Shown: piece by piece, positions 12,674 to 22,480 of the stretch
Layout of the letters: each line of letters begins with the position of its first letter
Numbering within the stretch: the stretch's first letter is position 1
Assembly (NCBI RefSeq): GCF_015832195.1
Contig: NC_052018.1
Span: 113,865,966 to 113,929,965 of the forward strand
Length of the DNA stretch: 64,000 bases
Direction of reading: 5' to 3'
Origin: Motacilla alba alba
Lineage: Eukaryota > Chordata > Aves > Passeriformes > Motacillidae
Notes under the pieces: generated by a model
What the model saw: only the letters and a program-made list of their open reading frames with translations
Databases searched by the model: none
What the model was told of the DNA's origin: nothing
Translations under genes and position numbers: made by a program

Positions 12674-15028
12674 GTTAAAGCTGGACAACAAGGAGGATAA
12701 AAATGGAGGGAGAGAGATACTCTGAATCCCAGAGGTTACTAATTTCTGTCTGAACTGAATAAATGGCTGCATATAAATGTGTTTCTTCTTCTTTCAAAAA
12801 AGGGTCTGCTTTTTTTCTGCTGACCCTGGGTGAGTCTGGAGTTACCTGAAACTGTTTGTAGCTGTTCAGAAATCGCAAGCTTTCCCACCTGAATTCCTCC
12901 CCTGTCAGCTGGAGGGGGCTTTCAGGTGGGTGTTTGTTTCATTGTGCCTCAAAGGGCTCCGTTCCTGTGCTGAAAGACAAGCCCAGGACAATGTTTTACA
13001 GAGCAGAAGATATTGTGAGGGACCAATTATCACATAAGTGGTTCTCACGGCTTGGGCTGGTACTGTGTGCCAGGTTGCACATTAACTTCTTTCACTGCTT
13101 TTTACCCACTTTACTCAACATTCTCAAGTGGTGGCTTTGTCAATTGTTTCTCCCGCTGATATTTTGACAGATGATAGCCCCCTGATGCCAGCTTAGCCCA
13201 GCTAGTAAGAAATAGGCCAACGTGAAACTCTAGACCAAGTGGCCGCTCTCATGGTATGGAGGAGCTGTAGGCTTGGTTCTGGTTTGGGATTGTTATTAAT
13301 TTCCATCTGAAAAACAGATCTCCCAACCCTGCCCTTGCAATACACTCTCTATATACTCCATTAATAAAAAAAACCAAAACACGGAGACTTTATTATATTT
13401 TTTTTTCTCTGCCACACCATGTTTAAGTATCCTCTAATGAGTGTCAGGGTACACTTGGGGAGTATGTCTGAATCATATGAGCACAAATGTATTTAAAGAT
13501 TTATAGTGTTTCATTGATTCAGAAGGAATGTATAATGACCAGGCAATTTTCAGTGTAGTTTTCCAATATAAATCTTACCAAAATTGCTGACACTGTGTTA
13601 TTAACACTTGGGGCTGGTGTTGCTGCAAAGTGAAGAGATTTATGTGGAGGATAAAGCAGAGATCCTTAGAAAGCGGGGTTTGCTAATTCATCTGGCTGTT
13701 CATTAGTTTAAGAGCTTTCTGTAGTTTGTTTCACTGACTTCTTGGTTCTTTCGTCTTATGGTTAGAGATGCTATATAAGAAAAAGATAATTAATTTTTTC
13801 CTAGTAGTTAGGGCTGAATTTTAACTATATTCTTCTTTAAGTCTTTTCTTTAGTATAATCCTGTTAGGTACTGAGTGCTTTCAATGGTTTCAAATTAATG
13901 TAGGAGCTGAACTCAGGCAGGCCTTATTGTTGTCAGACCTTTCTTTTCCATCCTCCAGGGGCTTTTTTTTTTTTTGCGAGGAGTGCCACAGAAGAGCTGA
14001 GAAAATGATGCTTAGGACTGAAACAGTTCTTAATGCATATCATATGTTGCCATGTGTAAATGTGTACCACGCAATTGTTTCCCTGCAACATTATTAATTT
14101 TAACAGTTTTTAGACAGCAAAGATTTCAGGAAAGAAAGTTTATCTATTGTTACTTATACTGCTGTGTTTATGTCTTTTCAAACTTAGCCAGGAAGATTAA
14201 TGTACATGAAACTCATTTTATTTTTTCCTTCCCTATCTTTGCTTAGTTTCTCTTTCGAAGCTGAAGGACCATTTAATGGCATACAAAAAGCTCTGCTTTC
14301 AGAAAAATGTAAGGACTACCAATGAGAATGAGGAAGTTTTTGTTTGACTTCCATTTCTTTGATTGCAGAAGCCAAACTCTTTCTGAAACAGACCTGAGAA
14401 TGTCTGTGGAGAAGGGACAGACTTTGATGTGGCAGTAGGAGCTTTTCTTGTCCTTTTCCTTGGCACATGTCTTCATGTGTGTGTTTGTGTGTTTAGAGGT
14501 CTTCCTTACCAGGAACCTTTGGCAAAGTTTTCCTGGTTAATGCACATGGTCTGTTAAATCATCCAAGTCAGCCGAGGTACTTCTGCCTATAGTTAAGCGT
14601 GAGCTTAACTAAAGTCAAGGCCTGTATGCAGGAGCACTAAGCTCCATGGACTCGGTGTTTGTCAGATAAGGGGACTCTCAGAGCTTACAGAAACTTGGGG
14701 TCCCAGAGCCTGAGCTCCTCACTGAGTTCAGAGGGAGCTGACACTGCTTTGTGCTGTTCGGGATGAGGCTCTGAACGTCTCAAGAGGCATCTGCAGAAGG
14801 GTCTACTTAAGGAACTATGATTTAACTTTTATTTCTTATCATGCTGGGGTCTGGAAGAATATTTTGTGCTATCTGGTTGACCGATGGGTCTGAGAGGTCC
14901 TACTCCAGGGGGCTCTTAATTCCAACCAAAGGGAAAACATACTGGAAAAACCTCCAGCAAGGACTTTAAAAAAATCTCTTTTCTCACATATTTAGCCTGA
15001 ACTAGCAATAACAACTTCGATGCAGGGC
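12674..15028. other. Unique non-coding DNA
   Basis: No gene recognised. Contains T13 at 13963-13975, a short TG-rich stretch at 14476-14494, and a nine-base perfect dyad at 14590-14611 (tagttaagc and gcttaacta around four bases). Small AT-rich runs lie at 13370-13405. Confidence 0.55.
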
Positions 15029-15097
15029 ATTTCCTGAGGATTAATGACTGTCTGGGGTCATCATCTCCTCCCAGTTAGTTATTAATCCCCAGGAAAT
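15029..15097. promoter_or_regulatory. Near-perfect 21-base inverted repeat with TAAT and GGAA cores
   Basis: The left arm 15029-15049 (starts atttcctgaggattaat) and the right arm 15077-15097 (ends attaatccccaggaaat) are reverse complements at 19 of 21 positions, around a 27-base spacer. Each arm carries a TTCCTG/CAGGAA core, as recognised by ETS factors, beside an ATTAAT core, as recognised by homeodomain factors, in mirror order. My estimate of the chance of such an arm pair is about 0.001 per window, so the symmetry is unlikely to be random. It may be an enhancer dyad, a cruciform-forming element or the remains of a small foldback element. Confidence 0.4.
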
Positions 15098-15429
15098 ACT
15101 CTGTGCCTTGATCATTATTGCTTAATTAGCATTGAGAATGTGGGGGGTTTAGGTTTCTTTTCATGCATCCTGTGAATCGCTGGGGTGGGGGGTTTCTTTC
15201 ATTAACTTGCCCTTTTCAGCCTGGATGGGAGCATGGGCTTTGCTTGCAGTTTGCAGGTTTGAGAATTTAGTCACAGGGTTAAACCTTCCCAAGCAATGTG
15301 AGTGCCATGAGAAAGCCCCACCAGCAGCTCACATCTGCAGCACATCAAGAGGGGTCCCCCAGCCCTGCTGGGAAACATGGGTGCCAGGGGGGCAGCGGGC
15401 AGAGTCTGGGAGCTGGGGGTGCTGGAAAA

Positions 15430-15495
15430 GGGCAGGGAAAGCTGGGGGGTGGAGGAGGGAGAAGAAAAGGAAAGGAGGGAAGCTCCGAGAAGTGA
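15430..15495 (+). other. G-quadruplex motif in a purine-rich tract
   Basis: Four G runs at 15430-15432, 15435-15437, 15444-15449 and 15457-15459 are separated by loops of 2, 6 and 7 bases, which fits the usual G3+N1-7 pattern on the plus strand. The tract continues as almost pure purine (gaagaaaaggaaaggaggg and on) to about 15495. G-runs are also dense just upstream, from about 15383. Quadruplex formation is predicted from pattern only. Confidence 0.55.
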
Positions 15496-16443
15496 GGCGC
15501 TGCCAATCTCAACAAACAATTTTATCAGCCATCAAGAGAAGTTCTCGTGCCATATGAAATTTTGGGAAAATTTTGGAGTCCAAGCAGTCTTCGAGGGAAC
15601 TCTGCCTGATTCAAATGGCCCTGACTGCAGCAAGCCAAATCTATTTAGTTAGAAGAGCAGGGAGAATAAATTCAGACTTTACCCCTGGAGGAGAGGAAGA
15701 CGATGGACAAAGTCCCTTTTGGAGCATTGTGTGGTGGGATTGAACTCAGGAGGGCTGTTCCCACCAACCATCCCATTGCTCTATCATTATTCCCTGTCAG
15801 ACTGGCAGCTGCAGCACGGGGAGTTTCCCAGTTCATGGTGTGTTTAGGGCTGTTTATGGGATGTGTGACTCCAAGCACACAATTCCAGGAGTGATGGACA
15901 GAGCTTGACCCCGGGGATGCAGGCACTGCAAGTCCGGGTGCCCCCAGGCATGATGGGGTTCCATCTGTTGATCTGTTTGTTATGGATGTAGTCTTAAGTA
16001 TATTTTGAAAAGAAAATTAATTTTAACAAGGAAATATCAGGTTTTCTGCTCCAAACAAAGCCATAATAGGATTTTTTTCAAGGCTTTTTCAAAAGCATTT
16101 TTGTAGAACTCCAGTGGGGAGGCAGTTGGAGACGTGTAGTGACATTTTCCTAGCCAGCTGTTGTGCAGCTCTCATTGCCCTCTTCTGCTGTGGGAACCTC
16201 TCTCCAAGCCTCCTTGAAGGTCTTTTGGGTCCTGCATGTTTAAGTGAATATTTCAGCAATTTGGCCTTTATGTTTGGGACCAGAGGTGCAAATCAGTTTC
16301 ATGCCTCACAGGAAAATCCCTTATCCTAAACAAATATCTGGCCTCACAAATATTTCTATGGCTGTGGTGAAAATATGCAAACTTTGGTCCCCAAGTGCTA
16401 AGGTTTTTTTACTTTCCTACCTAAATATTTGTGTTTCAAGGGA
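15496..16443. other. Unique non-coding DNA
   Basis: No gene or known repeat. Small open frames overlap on both strands around 15670-15930 without recognisable similarity. Confidence 0.55.
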
Positions 16444-16488
16444 CAATATACTTCTTTCAGTGTTGGAAAAACTGAAAGAAGTATATTG
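16444..16488. repeat. Perfect 18-bp hairpin (foldback)
   Basis: Arm caatatacttctttcagt at 16444-16461 is exactly complementary to actgaaagaagtatattg at 16471-16488, with a nine-base loop (gttggaaaa). At about 1e-5 expected per window for random bases, this is not a chance match. The stem is shorter than a typical pre-microRNA (about 22 bp plus flanks) and has no bulges. It could be the centre of a decayed foldback element, a template-switch product, or a transcribed stem-loop. No terminal repeats or target duplication are visible beyond the arms. Confidence 0.75.
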
Positions 16489-16529
16489 GTTTGAGGAAAA
16501 GGCATGTTGTAAAAGGAATACCTGCTTAG

Positions 16530-16562
16530 TTGTTAGTTTGAAGAGTTTGTTAGTTTGAAGAG
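16530..16562. repeat. Two-copy 17-base tandem duplication
   Basis: The 16-base string ttgttagtttgaagag occurs at 16530-16545 and again, identical, at 16547-16562. Identity of the two copies suggests a recent duplication. It lies only 42 bases after the perfect hairpin. Confidence 0.8.
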
Positions 16563-18708
16563 ATTTGGGGGAAAAAATGTATTTTCTTTTTTTGAAGTCA
16601 ACTATCTGAGTATTTATGACCTTTAAATTTTTTCCTGAAAACCCCCAAACAGATACATAAAATACCATGTAAAGTGAATGCAATTAATTATTTTCAGTTA
16701 TTTTGAAAATAGCTTTAGAGAGGCACAGGACCCCTGGAACTGAAATAATTCCACCTAACTACAGAGTATTTATAATTAATTCAATAGGCATAAAGAGATA
16801 TGACTGGTTTTGACCTTAACCCTGATCAACATTAAATCTAATCCTCATTTCAACTCTGTTCCTAAGTAAGGAAAAAGGCTTTTGACAGAGTCAGTGGCCG
16901 CTATATATTTAAATTCTCCATAGTGTGTCCTGCAATGTTCTCATCCAAATCTTGTTCTTGTAGCCGACCTCTGACAGTCAATGTATGCTCAATGTCAAAC
17001 CATAAAAGGCATAAAAAGGGGAGAGGGAATAGAAAGAGAGTCATTATGCAGATGATATATAAATGTCCATTAATGAGACATTCCTTTGTACTTTGAACTC
17101 ATAGCAGAGTTCGACATTGAATAGGTCTCAGGGGTTTTAAGGCTTCATCACACATATTTTTGCATGGCCTTATTCTTACCAAAGAACAAAAAGAAGAGAC
17201 CTTGGTAAAGTGAGGAGGCTATAGCCCTAGATAAGATCAAAATAAAATGTATGGGAAGAAATTTCTGTGTGTACTTGGGAGACAAAACAACACCATAAAT
17301 ATTGGGGGTAGTAATCTGATGTGATAACACCAGTATGATGAGTGGAAGTCTGAACCTAGAGTCACCAAAACCATTTCTGCAGAGAGGAAAAGTTAAGACA
17401 TCAGAGGAACTGCAGCAAAAGGCGAGCATGTGCTGATCTCTGACACTGACTGTGTACACACTTGAGCCCAGGGATCTCACTGGCTTTCCCAGGTCCCACA
17501 GCTCCAGGGAATTTCATGGCTCTGGCCTCTGCTATCCTCTTGGTATCCTCTATTTGCCTTCTCTCACCTTCTGAGCTCCTCACAAGTAATTATGTGCCTC
17601 TCAGCAGAGCCAGTCTACACTTCCCTGAAGCTCTGAGGACAGAGAAGCCCCTCCATGATGTGTTAGAGGAGATGCAGTCCAGCAGTGCCCTGGCTTGGGG
17701 CCTCTGGTGCAGGAAGGTGAACACGAGTCAATAAAAATAACTGTAGGGGAAGGCAAATCTTTGAGTATTTAGCATGCAGAGTGTCTTGGGTAGGAGCTGT
17801 CCCTCTGCCTCTGACTTCCCCACAGCCCCAAAATTTGCAGCACACCTGCTGGCAGCTGGGCCTGAATGTGCTCAGATGAACTGGTACAGAATTAGAGCAG
17901 GAAATTGGAACAGACCTTAGCTTCATTTCTCAATTTTTGGGAACAAGGTCTGCATCCTGACTAAAGCCTAATGTGAAAACACTCTGGGAACAAATGTCCA
18001 TGCTTTAATCCGTATTGGGTAGCTATTCTGTCTCCCAGTTGCAGTGAGATGAGATCTGATGGGGGTTTTGAAAGTCTGTAAATCAAGTAGGGGAATTATC
18101 CTAGAGTTTACAAAAGAAGGTACAGACTGTAATTCCCTTTGGCCAACGTGTTTCTAAATTTTAAAAATATTTAATGCCCAGGAAAGATGTGCTAAAGTCC
18201 CATTTGGTTGCAGTATGCTTTGAAGAAGAATCTGAACTCCCATTTTTGCACCCTTGGATTGCAATGATATTAAGCTACAGGATGGAAAGGACTATGTGAA
18301 ATTGTGTACTCACCGAGGTCAGGGGAAGGCTTGCATTGCCTGGAGTGAGGGCACGGGTTTATTCTCCATCAAACATAACCGTTCATATAATTTTTAATCC
18401 ACTCACCTCTGGAGAAAAGTTTCGTTCCATTCTTGAGATAAGAACGTGTTACTTTTCTCTGGCTGCCTCTCCACTCACCTCGAGGGGGTCTGCTCAGAAA
18501 GCTTGATAGGAAGTGCATGGCTGTTTGATCTACTCAGTGAAAGGCAGCAATGCAGAGAGGATGACCTGAATCAGGGCTCCTGGGTTTTATGGATTTTATG
18601 GGTTTTATGCTCTGATGGTGGCAAACCAGGTCTGCATCAAACTTGTGAGATCTATTTCCTGTAACTCTGCTTCTCTGCCTCCTGTTTCCTCTTCCTTCTT
18701 GTAGTATA
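16563..18708. other. Unique non-coding DNA
   Basis: AT-rich to about 17350, then more GC-rich. No coding or RNA gene recognised. A short ttttatgg-type triplication lies near 18573-18608. Confidence 0.55.
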
Positions 18709-18762
18709 GGCATGAAATGCCACAGTGTGTGTACCATAGTGGCATGAAATGCCACAGTGTGT
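18709..18762. repeat. 22-base direct repeat, two exact copies
   Basis: The 22-base unit beginning ggcatgaaatgcc and ending cacagtgtgt occurs at 18709-18730 and 18741-18762 (period 32, ten different bases between). Each unit begins with a small dyad (ggcat, gaa, atgcc). The exact identity points to recent local duplication or replication slippage. Confidence 0.8.
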
Positions 18763-18923
18763 CTGAATTCACCCATTTTAGGGAAGCACTGGATTCCTAG
18801 ATCCACATTAAACGTACTGGTTGAGAAAAAAGTGGATAGGAATGGTGAAGCCCTTGTTTGTCTTTGAAAATCTGCCCCTGCTTATTCAGTAGTGCTCAGA
18901 AAGCCAGATTTGGGAATATTCTC

Positions 18924-18946
18924 TTTTTTTCTTTTTTTTTTTTTTT
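18924..18946. repeat. T-rich tract (T7 C T15)
   Basis: Seven T, one C, then fifteen T. Simple homopolymer tract with no associated retroposed sequence recognised. Confidence 0.85.
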
Positions 18947-19710
18947 CCATTTTCTACTTGTTTTGGAAGGCAAAAAAGTTATCCTTCTGATCTGTACATG
19001 GTCCGAAAACCAGATATTATCATCACTTGTTGTAGCTCTGCTGGTACAGCATGTTTTGCTTATCAAAGCAAAGACATGGTTGAAATTAGATCTGTGTGAT
19101 ACATGTCATCAAGCTTTCTGTATTTGCAAATAATAAACAGTTTGCAAAGCGTGGCTTGAGCTTGCGGGTTGCAGCTTACTGTCACTTCAATAGAGGTTTC
19201 AGAACACTGCTGGCAGTGTGGGGTCTGTGTCTAAGCTGGAAAGCACCTTTGAAAAATTAAGAAAGGCACATTTGACCCACGGCTTTCTTTGTTAGGAAAG
19301 ATGGACTCTGTCTCGTGGCAGCCGTAGTTTAAGTAAACATAAACTCTGGCCCAAATTTCATAACCATCATTTCCTCAAAGCTAGCAGCGCTAAACCGAGC
19401 TATAGTTTGATTTGGCTAACCCCAAAGTAGGATGTGGTTGCCAGCCTCTGGAGCCACATGATCAGGTTTCCAGCAGACGCCACCAGAGCCGTGCTGCTGC
19501 CTTGGTCAGGAGGGTCCTGGATGTGTGAGTCCCCACGCCATGGTTGTGTCTCACAAATAAATGTAACCATAACAACAGGTACGCTCCAATTAAAGCCTGC
19601 CTGCTCCTCATCCTGCCCAGGGACAGCCCGGGAGTGCCCCAACACTGCTGGGCTCAGCAGCAAAAAGGTGTTAGAAAGGGAAGATTGCCAAGGGAAAAGG
19701 CCAGGTCATA
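18947..19710. other. Unique non-coding DNA
   Basis: No gene seen. The interval ends directly at the 5' truncation point of the CR1 insertion. Confidence 0.55.
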
Positions 19711-20051
19711 AGGGGGGACCTCATTGCTCTGTACAGCTACCTGGAAGGAGGCTGCAACGAGGTATTGGTCTCTTCTCCAGGAACAAGTGACAGAACAAGA
19801 GGGACTATCCTCAACTTTTTGCCATGGGATCTTCAGGTTGGGTATTAGGAAATATCTCTTCACCCAGAGGGGGGTCAAGCATTGGAACAGGTTGTGCTCG
19901 TGTCACCATCCCTGGAAGTCTTCAAAACCATCTGGAAGTGGCACTTGGAGACACAGTTTAGTGGTGAACATGGAACTACCCTGTTAATGATTGGACCCAA
20001 TGATCTTAGGGATCTTTTCTGGCCTAAGTGATCCTATGATTCCTTGATTCT
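19711..20051 (+). mobile_element. CR1 LINE, 5'-truncated 3' end
   Basis: About 340 bases match the 3' end of avian CR1 in order: ggggggacctcattgctct, a tacctggaaggagg block, the tattaggaaatatctcttcac block (19842-19862), gcattggaacaggttg, tcaccatccctggaagt (19903-19919), the atgatcttagg...cttttctggcctaa block (20000-20027), and a terminus of repeated cctatgat/ccttgatt units. CR1 is a non-LTR retrotransposon whose copies are usually truncated at the 5' end, as here. Only 3' sequence remains, with no reverse transcriptase domain and no intact frame, so it is inactive. A short deletion seems to lie after the aacaggttg block. Confidence 0.93.
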
Positions 20052-20990
20052 CAACAGACTTCCCACTCTGCCATAAGCACACGTCTCTGCACAGTGCTGC
20101 CACACCTGCAGGACAAGCCCAGGACAGCTGCTGTCTGGAGGACTTTCCCAGAGCCCAGGCAGAAAGTTCCCTCCCCCAGATAGGAAGGTTGAAACATAAA
20201 AATTGCTGGCATGTGGCTGCAGGATGCCAAGTCTCTCCCTTTTCCTGCACATGCAGAGCATCCCTGTTCAGACCAGCCTCCTGCCCGCTGATTTCCACTG
20301 GTGATGGGCAAGAGCTTCGGGACTGTGCCAAGCTAAAGGCCAGATCCCTGTGGCACAAGGGGCTGCTGCTTCGTTGCTTGAGGTGGAAATAAGCTGATTT
20401 TGTCTCACTGAGAACAAGGCTCCTCAGGCTCTTCTGTTCTCACTTTCTCCCCACCCGCTCAGCTTTTCCTTTTCTATTGCAAACACCTCAGTGAGCTGAA
20501 GGGATGAACAGATGATGGAGTCAGTGCCCCTACTTAATGACCAGCACTATATTCACAACCTCGTTTGGTTTTGTTCCTATTCGCTGCTTCAATGGTGCCG
20601 ATGAGAAGGAATTAATTTTATTGTGGACAACTCAGTGAATTAAATGAAAAACTGCTCACTTGGCTGGAAAGGCTTTGACAGACGGCACAGCAGCCGGTCA
20701 GATTTGAAAACCTTTACATCTCCTGGACGTGGGGAGAGAAGGAGGCAAGAGAAAGGAGGGGAGGGAAGGTCATTGCAGATAAGCTGCAAGGCGACTATTT
20801 CAAGGCCTCTGAAAAACAACAGAGCAAGCTGCAGTCTCTTATTTTGATTCATGGGTCTCCCCTCCCTTTTGTTCCTTGATGCACTAAATCTGTTCCTTAG
20901 CCCCCCTCATTTCAATAAACACCCAATAAGAAACTAATCGTCGTATGGTGAATTAGAGAAGAAGAAAAGATGCTCAGAAGAAATGTTATG
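20052..20990. other. Unique non-coding DNA
   Basis: Moderately GC-rich sequence after the CR1, then a purine-rich stretch around 20725-20770. No gene recognised; the overlapping minus-strand frames at 20034-20358 share no known domain. Confidence 0.55.
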
Positions 20991-21270
20991 GTCATGGAAA
21001 ACTCTTCTGCATTGTAACCATCTGGTGCACCACAATTACTATGAATGGGATAATTGAGTCCCAAATAACTTCTTTTGGGTACAAATAATAGCCGTCACCC
21101 TGATTTGTATTCTTCACAACAGCATCGCCCCATCATTTCACATCACATCTGCACATTTCTTTGATTGGGCACTGTGCTACCAATAAGTTACTACACTTAA
21201 TTAAGCCCACATAATTCTCTTCAAATGAGCAGAAAAGTTTGTGTATAGGCCAAAAAAGAAAAGGGGCTGC
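20991..21270. promoter_or_regulatory. Candidate regulatory block (TAAT/TCF-type motifs)
   Basis: AT-rich, repeat-free stretch dense in homeodomain-type cores, including TTAATTAA at 21197-21204, gggataattgag, and a CTTTGAT TCF/LEF-type site at 21159-21165. There are no homopolymers or decayed repeats, which is typical of conserved non-coding elements in gene deserts. Conservation could not be tested here, so this is a hypothesis. Confidence 0.22.
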
Positions 21271-22190
21271 AAATGAGACTTTAGTGACTCCACTTTGTAT
21301 GAGGTATTGAGATTGATGGTGATCCCATGCCACCAAGGTTTTCCTTCAACACTGGAAAACTGTGAAAGCATTAGGCAGCTCAACAGCTGTGTACAATCTG
21401 AGAAAGGCCTGATTTCAGACAAACATTCTCCCGGAGGTGATTGAAACCCCATTGTAGCATAATCTTGCTTTTCAGAAAGTGTTACAATACATTTGATTTG
21501 ATTTCTCGGGTGTCTGGCTTTCACAGCATCATTAAAAGCTCTGTAAGAGACTGAGAGATGGAGTCCTCTGCGAAGCAGCATTGTCTGCTCCTCACGCGTG
21601 TTTCGCTCGAGCACTGGGAGAAAGAACTGACTGACATCAGGCAAACGTACAACTCAGAGGAAATACTACAGCAAATGAACACTTAGAGATCAGCTTGCTC
21701 GATGGGGAAGGATGAGGATGCAAAATCTTGACAGAGATTGTTTTTTTTTCTTTTTGCTGCGGTTCCCTATTTACTAGCTGAAGTAGGGAAGAGCACATTC
21801 CTTTAGTTTGCATCACTGGAGTGTTATCAATTCACATGGCTTATTAGTTCTTCATGAACTCTTCACACCTCGGAATGACAGGTCACACAGCCTGCCCTGG
21901 CAAATAAGGCACCAGGAATGTGCTGGTGAGTCCAGTTGCTCAGGATCAAGCCCAAGAAGCCCTACTGGAATGTCAGGGTCTATGGGAGGCACAATAGTAA
22001 ACAAAGAACAGGGTTACAGAGAGAGAAACAGCTTAAAAGAAAGTGAGAGTAAACCCCTGCTTTGCTCAAAGAGATTTTTTTTTCTTTTTTAAACAATGTT
22101 TTCTCATTCCACCCAAGGAAATCTAGAGCAGCTTGAATACGTTTTTTCAGAACAAGTGGCAAAATATCCCGTGAATGCCGCAGAGGTCAC
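21271..22190. other. Unique non-coding DNA
   Basis: Includes a 147-codon unrecognised minus-strand frame at 21201-21644, a T9 run beginning near 21741, and T-rich sequence near 22075-22090. No gene recognised. Confidence 0.5.
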
Positions 22191-22480
22191 TTCACACACT
22201 TGCTCTGCCCCTCATTTGTTTATCTAAATGCTGACAAATTGCAGCATTTTAACAACATATCTCTGGTACTGAACTTCATGTGCACGGCTTGCCCTCTATC
22301 ATTGAGCTGATAATGAGGCTAAGCATAAAGCCTTCATTCACTGCTATAAAGGCTTCTGACAGTGATGAATACCAAGTAGAAGAATTAGGTGGTTTATAGG
22401 AGAATATGCTATTGTGTAAAACCTCCGTGCCTTTTATCAACCCTTCTGCTCATTTCCAGTTCCTTCACGTAAGCCGTCCC
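22191..22480. promoter_or_regulatory. Candidate regulatory block with a MAF-like dyad
   Basis: AT-rich unique sequence. At 22226-22249 it contains AAATGCTG, eight bases, CAGCATTT, a perfect eight-base dyad. The left arm reads on as AAATGCTGAC, the AT-extended MARE half-site form associated with large MAF bZIP factors. Further AT-rich motifs follow (gagctgataatgaggc, a tataaaggc string). Eight-base dyads are expected several times per window by chance, so confidence is low. Confidence 0.22.

Noticed and set aside
14590..14611. Nine-base perfect dyad tagttaagc / gcttaacta
   Set aside because: Dyads of this size with short loops are expected by chance in 64 kb, and the motif is not a clear known site.
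19654..19987. Open frames on both strands at 19.65-19.99 kb
   Set aside because: They lie within or across the CR1 3' end and are by-products of it.
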